From Piezodorus guildinii (lineage: Eukaryota; Arthropoda; Insecta; Hemiptera; Pentatomidae): 64,000 bases of DNA. The DNA is taken from positions 109,556,711 through 109,620,710 of the forward strand of contig CM041295.1 of the NCBI GenBank assembly GCA_023052935.1. The letters run 5' to 3'. The position numbers and the translations under genes are program-made. Below, one piece after another: positions 45,390 through 55,290 of the stretch (position 1 is its first letter; the number at the start of each line of letters is the position of its first letter). The notes beneath the pieces were generated by a model. That model did no database searches. It was not told where the DNA came from and worked only from the letters and a program-made list of their open reading frames with translations.

Positions 45390-47260
45390 AAAAAATTATA
45401 TATATTTTTTTATTTTTACAGCTGTATATTTGTATATACTATATATACAACAAGTAAAAGGGCTAAAATTACAAATATGGGGATGAAATAGTCTTGTTAA
45501 TAAGCTAGCCAGTGAAAGCACTTCAATCGCTCATTTAGGTTACTCTGTAATGTTTGTTTATTTTATAAGCAGGTCTCAAGGCCATCGTCTTTTCAGGGCG
45601 CCTCGGAGGATTATCGGGAATAGATGTAGTTTAAATATTACGAACAAGCGGGTTTGAGTAGGCAGGTAGTTTGGAATTAAAGGAGGTGTATCTATCGCGG
45701 CCTAAGTCTGCAACCAGTGGGATATTTAGGTATCTATGGATTAGTTTATTAGTTACAAAGGACGGAGCTTTGAGGAGTTTACGTAGGATTTAGGATGCAA
45801 GGATTGGATGCGGGAGGAGTTTGATAGTTTAGTGGAACCCCATAGTTCAATGCGGTAGGTCCAAATAGGTCGAATAATGGTTATGTAAATGAGTCTATTG
45901 TAGCAAATAGAGAGTTTCGATCGTTTGTCGAACAAGTATTGTAGTAAGCGGTATCTGCGGGCAGTCACTTGTCGTTTCAGTCTAGTGTGAGGATTCCAAG
46001 TAAGGCGCTTGTCTAAATGGAGTCAAAGGTAGCGGATCTGTTCAACAGGGATTAGTGGAATGTTTCTAAAGGATACGGTGGAACAGGTAGTCATAGGTTT
46101 GCAACGAAGGGTAAAGGTAATTTGATGTGATTTATTAGGATTAATTTTAATTCTCCGTTTATGACACCATTCTTCAATAGATTGGATGTGAGACTGAAGG
46201 GTTAAGAGGCAGCTGTTGGGTCATTACTCACGGATAACACACAGGTGTCATCGGCGTAAGTAGTGAGAACAGTGCTAAAATGAATAGGAATATTAACTGT
46301 ATAAACGCAATAAAGGATTGGGCCTAAGATGCTATCCTGAGGTACACCTGCGGTCTGAGAAAATATGGATGAGTATGAAAGGTTGTGGTTTGCTTTGAAA
46401 ATTCTATCTGTGAGGTAAGAATGAATAATTAGGAATAATGTAGGAAAGAGGAATTTCTGGAGTTTGTATAGCAGTCCTGTGTGCCAATCTCGATCAAAAG
46501 CCACGTCAAGAAAGGCTCCAGTGCAATACATTCCGCGCTCTAATGTGGAAGAAATAACATTCATCACACGGTGACACTGCTGTATAGTAGAATGGGATGT
46601 CTGAAATCCAAACTGATGGTCAGTAATCACGTGGTTAAGATCAATTATAGGATATAAAAGTTTTAGGAGGAGTATTTCTAGAATTTTGCCCAAAATGGGC
46701 AAAAGGAAAACAGGACAATAAGAGGATGAATTTTCTCGTGGCTTTTTGTGTTTTGGTACCATTTTAATTATGGACATTTTCCAAGGAAAAGGAAAATAGG
46801 TGAACGGAGTGTGGCATTATATATATATATATAATAGGTAAGGTAGAGTATGGCTTTTTTAGGGAGCAGTTTAAGGATGCAGGATGTGATGAGGTCGTGG
46901 ACTGGTGCTTTTTTGGACGGTAATTTTTGAATGATGTTACTAATTTCGGATGGATGAAATGCTTTAGGAGGAAGAGACATTTGGAGAGGAACAGTTAGTT
47001 CTGCTTCAACATGTTCGATATGGATTAGGTTATGGATATCAGGATGCGGATTAAAAGTTTTGGAAAGGTGTTCTGCGAATATATGGGATTTTTCTTCGTC
47101 AGTTCTTGTCCATTTCTGGGATTCGGTTAGAAGAGGATGATTAAAGGTTTTGAATTGTAGTAGCTTTGCTGTGGTTATCCATAATGATCTGTCTGACGTA
47201 TTCAAGTTTGTAGTAATGGTTGGAAGGTTTTGAATGGTCTTATTTCAGTTTTTAGTTTGT
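45390..47260 (-). pseudogene. Jockey LINE copy C: 5'-truncated ORF2
   Basis: From about 47205: the linker (SDRSLWITTAKLLQFK), SLPPKAFHPSEI, then RT blocks SSYCPVFLLPILGKI, HQFGFQTSHSTIQQ, FLDVAFDRDWHTG (two residues shorter than copy D), GVPQDSILGPILY and catalytic YADD (about 46255). The C-terminal region (45968-45753: IIRPIWTYRIELWGS) follows in other frames. A TA expansion at 46820-46833 turns YIYN into YYIYIYN and adds a frame problem. Same subfamily as copies A, D, E and F. The 3' end merges into T-rich sequence near 45400. Confidence 0.8.
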
Positions 47261-47900
47261 TGGTAATTTATTTATTTACTTTTGTTAATTTGTTGATTAC
47301 AAAGGTTCATTAATGAAAATAATAAACAACTATGAATTATTAGTAAAAATATATTTTATATATTTGAAAATTTGTTACTCCTTCTAAAATCAATAAATAT
47401 AAGACTAGAGTTGAACAAATGTTTATTTATAGGTTGACATCAGATAGAGAAAATCGTCCTAAGTATGTGTCATAAAACAGAAAAATTAATTTAATAGGAA
47501 GAGTACTTTGAGTTGGAACAGCAACAAGAAATAATGAAGTTTAATTTACAGCTAATAAATCAAGTGAAAAAAAAGATTAAGTTTTCTTATCAATACGGGA
47601 GGGGATTGTAGTGCATCAATGAAAAAAAAGTAAAAGTGACTGTTCGGGGTTTCAAGCCAAGTGCTATTAAGATTAAAAGCGGTGATAGGTACTTAACAGT
47701 GTAAAACACTTGTTAAGAAAGGAAAGTTTTCCTCAAGAGCTCGTACAAGTTGGAAGATAATGTTCACAATAGGTCGGAGATAATGTTATTTACACCCGTT
47801 TTATCTAAGACATCTGAAATTTCAAATTTTCACAAATGATTCTTCACGGAGTTTGTTGAATTCTGAGCATTCTACTACCCGTGCAGTGTCTTGGGTTGCT
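47261..47900. other. No recognised gene
   Basis: Unassigned sequence between copy C and the tandem array. Confidence 0.5.
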
Positions 47901-47939
47901 ATTGTTAGTAAGCCAACGGTCGTGCAAGGAGGTGATAAT

Positions 47940-48300
47940 GCTCAGATTACGCTCAGGAATTTAGTCGGATTAGCGGGGGTTCGTTTTATTTTAGGGTTAG
48001 AATCGCGGGCAATAATACATTATTAACAATAGAGGTTTATTTTAACTTTTTCGTATTTGTTGGATACTAGGCTAAGTAGCTGCAATCCTAAGGGTTCGTT
48101 ACTTATTATACTGTTAATTTTAATCACGCTCGTTAAAGAAGTCGTTTATTTTTACTTTTTCGTATTTATTCGATACTAGGCTCAGTAGCTGCGTTACCAA
48201 GGGTTCGTTACTGATTATACACTTAATTTTAAATGCGCTCGCACAAGTAGAGGTCTATTTTAACTTTTACTTACTTATTGGATACTAGGCTCAGGTGGAC
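47940..48300 (+). repeat. 109-bp tandem repeat, about 2.5-3 units
   Basis: The phrase gatactaggct recurs at 48063, 48172 and 48281, exactly 109 nt apart, with ggttcgtta and aggtttattttaac blocks between. A more degenerate unit precedes at about 47970-48020. An inverted counterpart lies at 52190-52400. Confidence 0.75.
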
Positions 48301-48619
48301 ACAAGCATCTAATGAAACTGAAAAAATATACCTTTACAAAAGAAGCTTCCAGAGTCTCTTCTAGCGTTTTTAGTCAAAAATAATTTGATATCTATTTGTA
48401 CATTGATTTAGTGGGATCGTATATTCCATTTTTCAAACTTCAATCACTACCACTAAAATCGTTTAGGAAAAAATATTTTTAAACAACAATACCCAATGAG
48501 AGGACTCTCAGAAAAAATTATTTATCTGTTTTTTATACTTCACAAAAACATTTTATAAATTTTCATTCAGCGGCTGCGACATTTTCAAAACCTTTTTGTT
48601 TCACAATAACATCAAATAA

Positions 48620-48652
48620 CCAACGTTTCGGGGGTATCACACCCATCTTCAG
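48620..48652 (-). ncRNA. Hammerhead-ribozyme-like motif
   Basis: The minus strand reads CTGAAGA, T, GGGT-loop-ACCC, CC, then GAAAC and GTTGG. Core strands CTGANGA and GAAA are both intact; stem II is slightly offset. The inverted partner at 49328-49356 keeps GAAA but has lost the CTGA end. Confidence 0.4.
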
Positions 48653-49039
48653 GATCCTTCCTACATGTTAAAAAACAGCAACGCCTCTAAATTCTATTAG
48701 AAAAAAAACCCTATTATTTTGATGTAAATTATTAAAACATGGTAGAACATTTAAAACACAAATGAAGATAACTGCACAATATATTAAAAAATATTGAAAA
48801 GGTATCTCAACACAAATAACTATGTTGCAGAATTTATAATTAATAATAATAAATATTATAAAATTACCTGGATTTTAAATATCTTTTATATCTGTTTGTA
48901 TAAAATTTTCTCACATTTTATTTTCCCTTTAAAACCACTTTCCATACCTTGAATATTTTTAATTCTTCAATAACGTCCGAATAGTAGTAACTCAGATGTC
49001 TGGAGTCTGTTTTGAAATTAACTGTTTTGTCTATATATG

Positions 49040-49290
49040 TTTGTTCATTAATATAGACACAATGATTTTTTTAAATCGATTATTTTTCCTATTTCTAAAA
49101 TATTTGGCCTTTAGAAGTCAAATTTGTGATTTAGTTGTAAGCTGTACTGTGACAATGCTGTTATATTTTCATTTTTACTATTATTACAATTACTATTGTG
49201 TTTTTTGATTCTGGTCGTGATTTTTTTGGAGGTTTCAACTACATAAAAATTGTTGCAGTCCAAACAATTAATTAGATAAATTACTTAATT
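49040..49290 (-). pseudogene. GIY-YIG endonuclease domain of a Penelope-like element
   Basis: One minus-strand frame reads VIYLINCLDCNNFYVVETSK, where VIY and FYV stand at the GIY and YIG positions. ITTRIKKH follows with the catalytic arginine and a histidine, then ALSQYSLQLNHKFDF, the ALxxH...GHxFDF-like block of Penelope nucleases. A stop follows the FDF block, but the frame continues with ILEIGKIIDLKK, as in family C-termini. The glycine of YIG is replaced by valine, so activity is doubtful. Confidence 0.6.
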
Positions 49291-49390
49291 AATTTCTCTT
49301 CTGCCATTGAAGGGTCTTTTGTATTAGTAAGATGGGTGTGGCCCCTCGAAAGGTTGGTTATTAATGTTAATGTAAAATAAAAGATTTAGG

Positions 49391-49850
49391 AAGAAATATA
49401 AGAATATCAGCCCTAAGTTTTCTACCCCAAATTTAAGGTTTGAAGTTTATAATTTATGGAGTACTAATTAGAGGATATCTGACTGAATCAAACTAGTGGC
49501 TAACACCTTTGTGGTTCAAGCTTCCTTGTGGACATAATTTAGCGGACGCTCTATTGTTGAGGGTCTTTACTTACATTAACTAGATAAAATGCAACCTTTT
49601 TAAAATGTTCTAATGACCTCATCAGGGTGTTTACCGCTCGTGAGAAGTCTAGAATACCTGGAGAAGTCCAATAATTGAATAAGCTTAAATAAACCTGTTA
49701 AAGAACACTCGTCGCTATAAGATTGTATAGTAGGGATGTGCACACGAGCGTATATTTTACAGTATTTTCAGCCCCAATCATGAGATTATTAATGAACATG
49801 AGTTAAATTAATATTTGAAAGGAGCAACATCATACAATTTCACTGTACCT
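49391..49850. other. No recognised gene
   Basis: No coding similarity; a Penelope reverse transcriptase was looked for here and not found. Confidence 0.5.
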
Positions 49851-51012
49851 TTTAAGTTTTAATAAAGACCTTATTCACTGGATAATGAAATTCCAGAGCC
49901 CTAATTATATTTCTTATTTAGTTGCTTATCAAATTCTTTCATATTTATCCATTTCGTATCATTGGTTAATGCAGCGAGAAATGCTATTTCATTTGTATCT
50001 ATAAATTCGTGAATTTATTTTTTAATATATTTGTTGAAATATACAACCGTAAATAAACAGATCTTGTAAATGTGAGTATAAACTAAACAATAGCTTAATA
50101 TACATCTGGAGAAATTCCTATTGACAGACCTATCTCCCCAATACATATTCTAAATCAGAAACGCCTTGAGGCCATTTCCTTATTTAGAAGATTATCAGGA
50201 ATTGAAGAGGGAGCAATTATAGAAACTCGTGGATTAGAATGGTAATGGAGTTTGTCGTGAAAGTAATAGTTCTTGTTTCCGGCTGAATCGGTAATGTAAG
50301 GAACATTAAGGTAGTTAGTGATCAATTTATTCGTATCAGGTATCATTAAGGATTTAGGATTGTAAAGATCAAGGTAATCAAGATAAAGGTTTAGTAGAGC
50401 CCAAAGCTCATCTTCATAATTCCAGATTGTTCTTATGATATACTGGTGGATTTTATTTCCGAGTAAGTGTTGAAGTATAGAGCAGTTTCTTGTCGTTTTA
50501 GTCTATTATAAGGATTCCAAGTTAAACGTTTGTCAAGAAAGAGTCCTACCTCTCAGATAAGAGACAAGCTGAATGTTATACAAGGATACTGTTGGTCAGA
50601 AAGTCATATGCTCTCGACGAAGGGCGAAGGTCATGTGGTGGGATTTGTTGGAATTTACTTTTATTCTTCAGATTTAACATTATACTTCAAGTTCTTTGAA
50701 GTGGGATTGAAGAGTATGGGAGGCAATAAATGGATCATTATTGACTCATAACAAGGAGGTGTATCTATAGAATATCTACCATAACAGCATTGTCTATCAA
50801 ATGTCTATCTTTAAGACGAAATTGCAGTTTATTACGAGGTTTCTCATTTGAGCTGGATTTTCCACATACTCTAAACATATTTTGCAAGATTTGCTTATTT
50901 GGAATAAAGATATCCAAAAACGTGTATTCCCGTAAACTTGAATTCGAAATTTTTCAAGACCTTGATACAATCTCTTTACTACATAGAGTTATGTATAGCT
51001 GTTAAAGTAAAA
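49850..51012 (+). repeat. Dispersed repeat family alpha, probably split by Jockey copy E
   Basis: Left part (agttgcttatcaaattct, about 49920) and right part (aacgtgtattcccgtaaac to tagctgttaaagtaaaa, 50905-51012) match the alpha order at 20.69-21.25 kb, with Jockey-derived text between. The hairpin end is degenerate. Confidence 0.5.
50010..50740 (-). pseudogene. Jockey LINE copy E: post-RT and 3' UTR fragment
   Basis: Minus-strand text with NYLNVPYITDSA, YFHDKLHYHSNPRVS and SSIPDN matches the ORF2 C-terminus of copies A, D and F. Further upstream to about 50740 are traces of the post-RT region and the segment just after the catalytic domain (about 50620-50660). Heavily mutated and 5'-truncated. 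Confidence 0.6.
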
Positions 51013-52189
51013 TAGCCAGAAAGTTACATAGCATTTCCGAAGATTACCCGAATATGAAAATCTATTACTTATAAAGCCTTTAAATATCCAGTAATGGGTT
51101 CCTATCACGTTGCACCCTCCTTCTAATATTATATTGGAGTATCTACAAGGCATAGCTAAATAAGATTGATTTTAGGGTCCCAGTGGCGCTATCACATTTC
51201 TCCCAATGAGGGCGGCTTTATTCCGATTTCGGACGCTCTACCTTCTTCAAGGCTTCTTATTTCAGTCCTCGAGAAGAAAATCACCTTCTTGTATTCTGGA
51301 TCTCCTCACATTTCGTTCTTTTATCCTCCTCTTAAATACATGATATTACTACATTCAGATTTCATTAAACTCGCTCTATATACGTATAATTAAATGGGTG
51401 ATTAGGCTTTGTTCACAATACACAGGAAGGATGTTTCACGATTCCTAGTCTGCAAGGAAATATTTTGCGAACCCCGATTGAAAAACACTCTTATAAATTA
51501 AAATAAATAAAAACTATAATATAATGAAGCTGACTCTTAGAATATTCAGAATGAATATCGTCCGAAAGGCGTTCAAAAAAAGGAAAACAATGAAATAGTG
51601 CTCTTTTATCTTTCAGTTGGTTAACAAAGTCTTTGAAACAAAACGTAAACCAGATATACCAACTAAATATCAATAATATATTGATTAACCAAACCCCTCA
51701 AAAACCAAATATATTTTACTCGCTCACTCACGCATTGGCGTGCCTGGGCTTCTCTACAATCTTACTCCACTCTTCTCTATTCTGGACGAGTCTCCTCCAT
51801 CTTTGTATCTGGTTTCAAAACGGTTTTTATTTTCCGGGATAGGGGCGTTAACACTATTCCCAACCTCCTGCCTGGAGGACGGGGATTTCTTTATCAGGGT
51901 TTACTCTCTTATCCTCTGAACTTTCGTTCTCACCCATAAGGCACCCAGAAGGTCTTCTAGTCTTCTAGGAATAAAAGGATTAGGTTTAGAGGGACTATAA
52001 GGAGAGAAAAACGATAGGATAAGGTAAGATGTCAATGGTCGGTTGTTCCTTAAGTCGCCTTTTACTGAAAATGTGAATACTGCGGGTCTACTCTCCCCCC
52101 GAACTCGCAGGGAATATATTTACTGGAGTAAAAAAAAAAATCCAAAAAAAAATTAAAATCTTTGCTTGAGCAAGTAATCTTAAATAGTA
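51013..52189. other. No confidently recognised gene
   Basis: A GC-richer block at 51710-51960 resembles a LINE 3' region in texture (caacctcctgcctggaggac), but no coding end or tail confirms it. Confidence 0.4.
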
Positions 52190-52400
52190 TAATCAGTATA
52201 CGAACCCCCGGTAACTCACCTATTGAGCCTAGTATCAAATAAATACGAACAAGTTATGATAAATCTATACTTGAGCGGACACTTAAAATGAATAGTACAA
52301 TCAGTAAGCGAAACCCCGGTAACACAATAACTGAGCACAGTATTCAATAAACACGAAAAAGTTAAAATACATTTATATTCCCCACGATCTTAAAATTAAA
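52190..52400 (-). repeat. Inverted partner of the 109-bp tandem array
   Basis: gagcctagtatc (52225) and gagcacagtattc (52333) are 108 nt apart and are reverse complements of the gatactaggctc unit at 48 kb, with the acgaa(c/a)aagtta and ccccggtaac blocks also shared. About two units, more degenerate than the left array. Confidence 0.65.
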
Positions 52401-52481
52401 TGGATCCCCGATAATCTCTATGGCAACGCTAGTATTAAAAATATCTGAAGCAATACAATTAACCTATACTTAGTCTAAAAA

Positions 52482-52870
52482 TAATAATAATAATAATAAT
52501 AACTCTTTATTTATTCTGGGACAAGTCCCTTCAGAATAACATAACAGGAAAAAAAAAAAAGGTGGACTTAAAACTAGAGTCTTAGAGTAAAATGACTAAA
52601 AAACAGAAAAGAATTAAACTAATAACATGAACTAATAAAATAACTTAAAAGCTAAATTGTAATAAAAATGTGCAAACCAGAAAAATAAAAGTATGTTAAC
52701 ATGAGAAACAAAAAATTATATAAAAAAAAAAATTTAATCAGATAAAAGAAATATATATACATATATATATAAACACACACACACACACACACGTATATAT
52801 ATCCATATATACACACACACATACACACGTACATACATACACACATACACACGCACATACACACACCAGC
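52482..52870. repeat. Microsatellite-rich stretch
   Basis: An AAT repeat (52482-52502) and a mixed TA, CA and CATA array (about 52750-52866). No gene. Confidence 0.8.
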
Positions 52871-53066
52871 ATATGCATGTATGCACACAGTTTTTTAAAA
52901 ACAAAGGAAATTACTATTCTTCTTTAAACATATTTATAATTTGATCTTGCAACTTTGAAAAGATAATGATTTCAAATATTCTCTGTTGAATTTACCGTTG
53001 AAGATGATAATTAAATAAGTAAATCTGTTCTATTATTTATTAGTTAATTATTCTTGAAATTAGCAT

Positions 53067-54965
53067 CTACTTGGGATTATTTAGAAATTGGATTGATAGG
53101 AAATGGCTAAATAGACAGGATTTGAATGTGGAGAGAGATTGGGAGTCACGGATATTAGGGGGAATGGAGTTCCATAGGGAGGCGGATCGTATTAAGAAAG
53201 ATCTATCGAAAGCTGCGGATCGATGGGACGTTATATACAGATCTGAAGGCCGTGAGCGGGTGTAACGGGAACGAACGGAGGATTTGAATATAAGGAGATC
53301 TGAGATGTAAAACGGACACCGGGATTGGATAACTTGGTAGAGGAAGGATGCCAGGAAGTATTTACGGCGGTAGGAAGGGAAAAGCCACTTCAACTCTTCG
53401 TAAAAACGAGTTACAGAGGTGTCTCTGGATATCCCAAAGATGAAACGTATAAAGCAGTTAAACATTCGTTTTAGTTTTGCCTCGAGATCCCCAGAGACAC
53501 CTCCATACACCGCACAGCAGTAGTCGAAGTGGGGAAATATTAAGGAACTTACCAAAAGCTTACGGGTTTCTATAGGAAGAAGGGGACGGAGGTAATTCAG
53601 AAGTTTTAAGGTGGAGAATGTACGACGGGAGATTTCGGAAACATGATTTTTCCAGGAAAGGGTTTGATCGAGGGTAACTCCGAGGTTTTTAACGGAAAGA
53701 TGGAATTGTATTGGATTATTATTCAGAAACATAGTGGGAATCGGTGGAAGTGTCTTAAGGAGGGGATTGGAACCTATTACAATTGCCTTGGTCTTCTTAG
53801 TGTTCAAATTAAGCTTGTTGTCCGCTGCCCAAATGCTGATTCGATTCAGATCCTCTTGAAGCATTTCCGTGGCTTGTAATAGGTGGGAAGGAGGAAAGGA
53901 TAGATAGATTTGGAAATCATCTGCATAGATATGGTATTGGGAGTGATTGATCTGGAGGGGAAGGTCATTAATATAAATTGCAAATAAAGAAGGGGATAAT
54001 GATGATCCCTGAGGTACACCACAGGATAGAGGCAGGGTTCTGGAAGGAGGTTGACCTGGGGTCACTACATACTGTGAGCGGTTGGAGAGGAAGGATTTGA
54101 ACCAGCGCAGAGCACTGTTCGATAGAGGAATATTTCGTAGTTTGGCCAGAAGGATGTTATGGTCTACAGTATCAAATGCTTTAGAGAAATCTAGAAGGAT
54201 GAGGATGGTTAGTTTTTGGTGTTCTATAGCGGATTGGAGGTCTTGAGTTATTTTTAGTAGGGCGGATTGGGTTGAATAACCAGGTCGGAAGCCGGATTGG
54301 AAAGGGTTAATAAGGGAACGTTCCTCTAAAAAATTTGATAACTGGATTTGTATTAGGCGTTCTAGGGGTTTGGATAAATTAGAAAGGAGAGAAATAGGAC
54401 GGAAATCAGAAGGTGAGGTAGGATTTGGAACTTTGTTTAATGGACGAACTAAGGCAGTTTTCCAGGAATTAGGAAATATGGTATTTTGAAAAGAAAAATT
54501 GTAGATATGGTATAGCACTGGTATTAAAACGGGAAGACAAGCTTTTATCAGTTTTACGGGAATATTGTCGGGTCCATAATCATTGGTATGAGATTTAAAG
54601 ATAGCTGTTTGTATTTCATCATAGGAGAGGTGGGAGAAAAAGAAGCTATCTGGATTGAAACTCTGATGGCCTATATCGGCGGCAGGAAAAGAAACAGGAG
54701 CAAAGGATATAAAGTGATTGTTGAGCTCGTCTGGAGAAACAGGGAGAGGAGTGTGGTTATTGGATTTTAGGATAGATAATTTTCGGATAATTTTCCATTT
54801 GGATTTGGAGTCAGGAGCATTGGAGAGTGAGTTATGGATGTGTAGGGATTTAGCTCGTCGAACCGCGTCCTGGGTTCTGTTGCGTAATTGTTTAAAGTAT
54901 TCGTAATCAGACGGCATACGAGTGCGTCGAAATTTTCTTCTTGCTGCTTCTCTTTTGGTAAGTAA
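53067..54965 (-). CDS. CR1-group LINE ORF2, open from linker to C-terminus
   Basis: A continuous frame of more than 616 codons, open upstream of MPSDYEYF to about 54965 (REAARRKFRRTR precedes it), so it is a 5'-truncated copy and not a natural start. Domains: linker; RT with SSFQNTIFPNSWK-type motif 0/1, FRPISLLSNLSKPLER, QSGFRPGYSTQSALL, LLDFSKAFDTVDHNILL, GVPQGSSLSP and catalytic YADD (IYADDFQIYLS); thumb NLGVTLDQTLSWKNH; post-RT FPHFDYCCAVYGG and RDTSVTRFYEELKWL; end FLNNPK. AFDTVDHNILL points to the CR1/L2/Kiri group. The endonuclease is missing. Confidence 0.85.
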   Translation of the reverse strand, partial: LLTKREAARRKFRRTRMPSDYEYFKQLRNRTQDAVRRAKSLHIHNSLSNAPDSKSKWKIIRKLSILKSNNHTPLPVSPDELNNHFISFAPVSFPAADIGHQSFNPDSFFFSHLSYDEIQTAIFKSHTNDYGPDNIPVKLIKACLPVLIPVLYHIYNFSFQNTIFPNSWKTALVRPLNKVPNPTSPSDFRPISLLSNLSKPLERLIQIQLSNFLEERSLINPFQSGFRPGYSTQSALLKITQDLQSAIEHQKLTILILLDFSKAFDTVDHNILLAKLRNIPLSNSALRWFKSFLSNRSQYVVTPGQPPSRTLPLSCGVPQGSSLSPSLFAIYINDLPLQINHSQYHIYADDFQIYLSFPPSHLLQATEMLQEDLNRISIWAADNKLNLNTKKTKAIVIGSNPLLKTLPPIPTMFLNNNPIQFHLSVKNLGVTLDQTLSWKNHVSEISRRTFSTLKLLNYLRPLLPIETRKLLVSSLIFPHFDYCCAVYGGVSGDLEAKLKRMFNCFIRFIFGISRDTSVTRFYEELKWLFPSYRRKYFLASFLYQVIQSRCPFYISDLLIFKSSVRSRYTRSRPSDLYITSHRSAAFDRSFLIRSASLWNSIPPNIRDSQSLSTFKSCLFSHFLSIQFLNNPK

Positions 54966-54974
54966 TTGTGTGCT

Positions 54975-55290
54975 AAAAGGCCCTAGAAACAGTTAACAAA
55001 CCACATTGTTTAAAATATAATTCATAATTAAAATAACCATAAAAACATAAATTATGTTAACATGATTTTTATTAATTTATTGAAATCGAAAAATGTTGAA
55101 ATTAAAATAGAAAAGGTTGAATTCGACTTGGAAATGCAATATATATGCGTCTTTTATCAATGCTAACAACATGAAATAATTATTTTTTCCGAAGCTAAAA
55201 AAATAAAGGTACTTTAGAGAAATTAAAAAAATATCGTCATTTCATCCCTGTTACACAATTTCAATCAGAATGTATATTTCATTCAGAATT
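54975..55290 (+). repeat. Spacer with alpha repeat fragment
   Basis: aataaaggtactttagag and tttcatccctgttacac (about 55200-55260) match the alpha middle block. The rest is unassigned. Confidence 0.5.

Larger units (their letters stand above)
48590..49390. mobile_element. Penelope-like element remnant, family P2
   Basis: Inverted arms of about 60-70 nt (48590-48660 and 49325-49385) share a-rich text, aataaccaac and a hammerhead-like core. Between them, on the minus strand, is a degenerate GIY-YIG nuclease domain. Penelope-like elements encode reverse transcriptase plus GIY-YIG and carry repeats that can be inverted, so this links the inverted-arm families to that class. No reverse transcriptase or target-site duplication was found. 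Confidence 0.55.

Noticed and set aside
52652..52888. Cysteine- and valine-rich 78-codon ORF
   Set aside because: It is the translation of a CA/TA microsatellite, not a cysteine-rich peptide gene.
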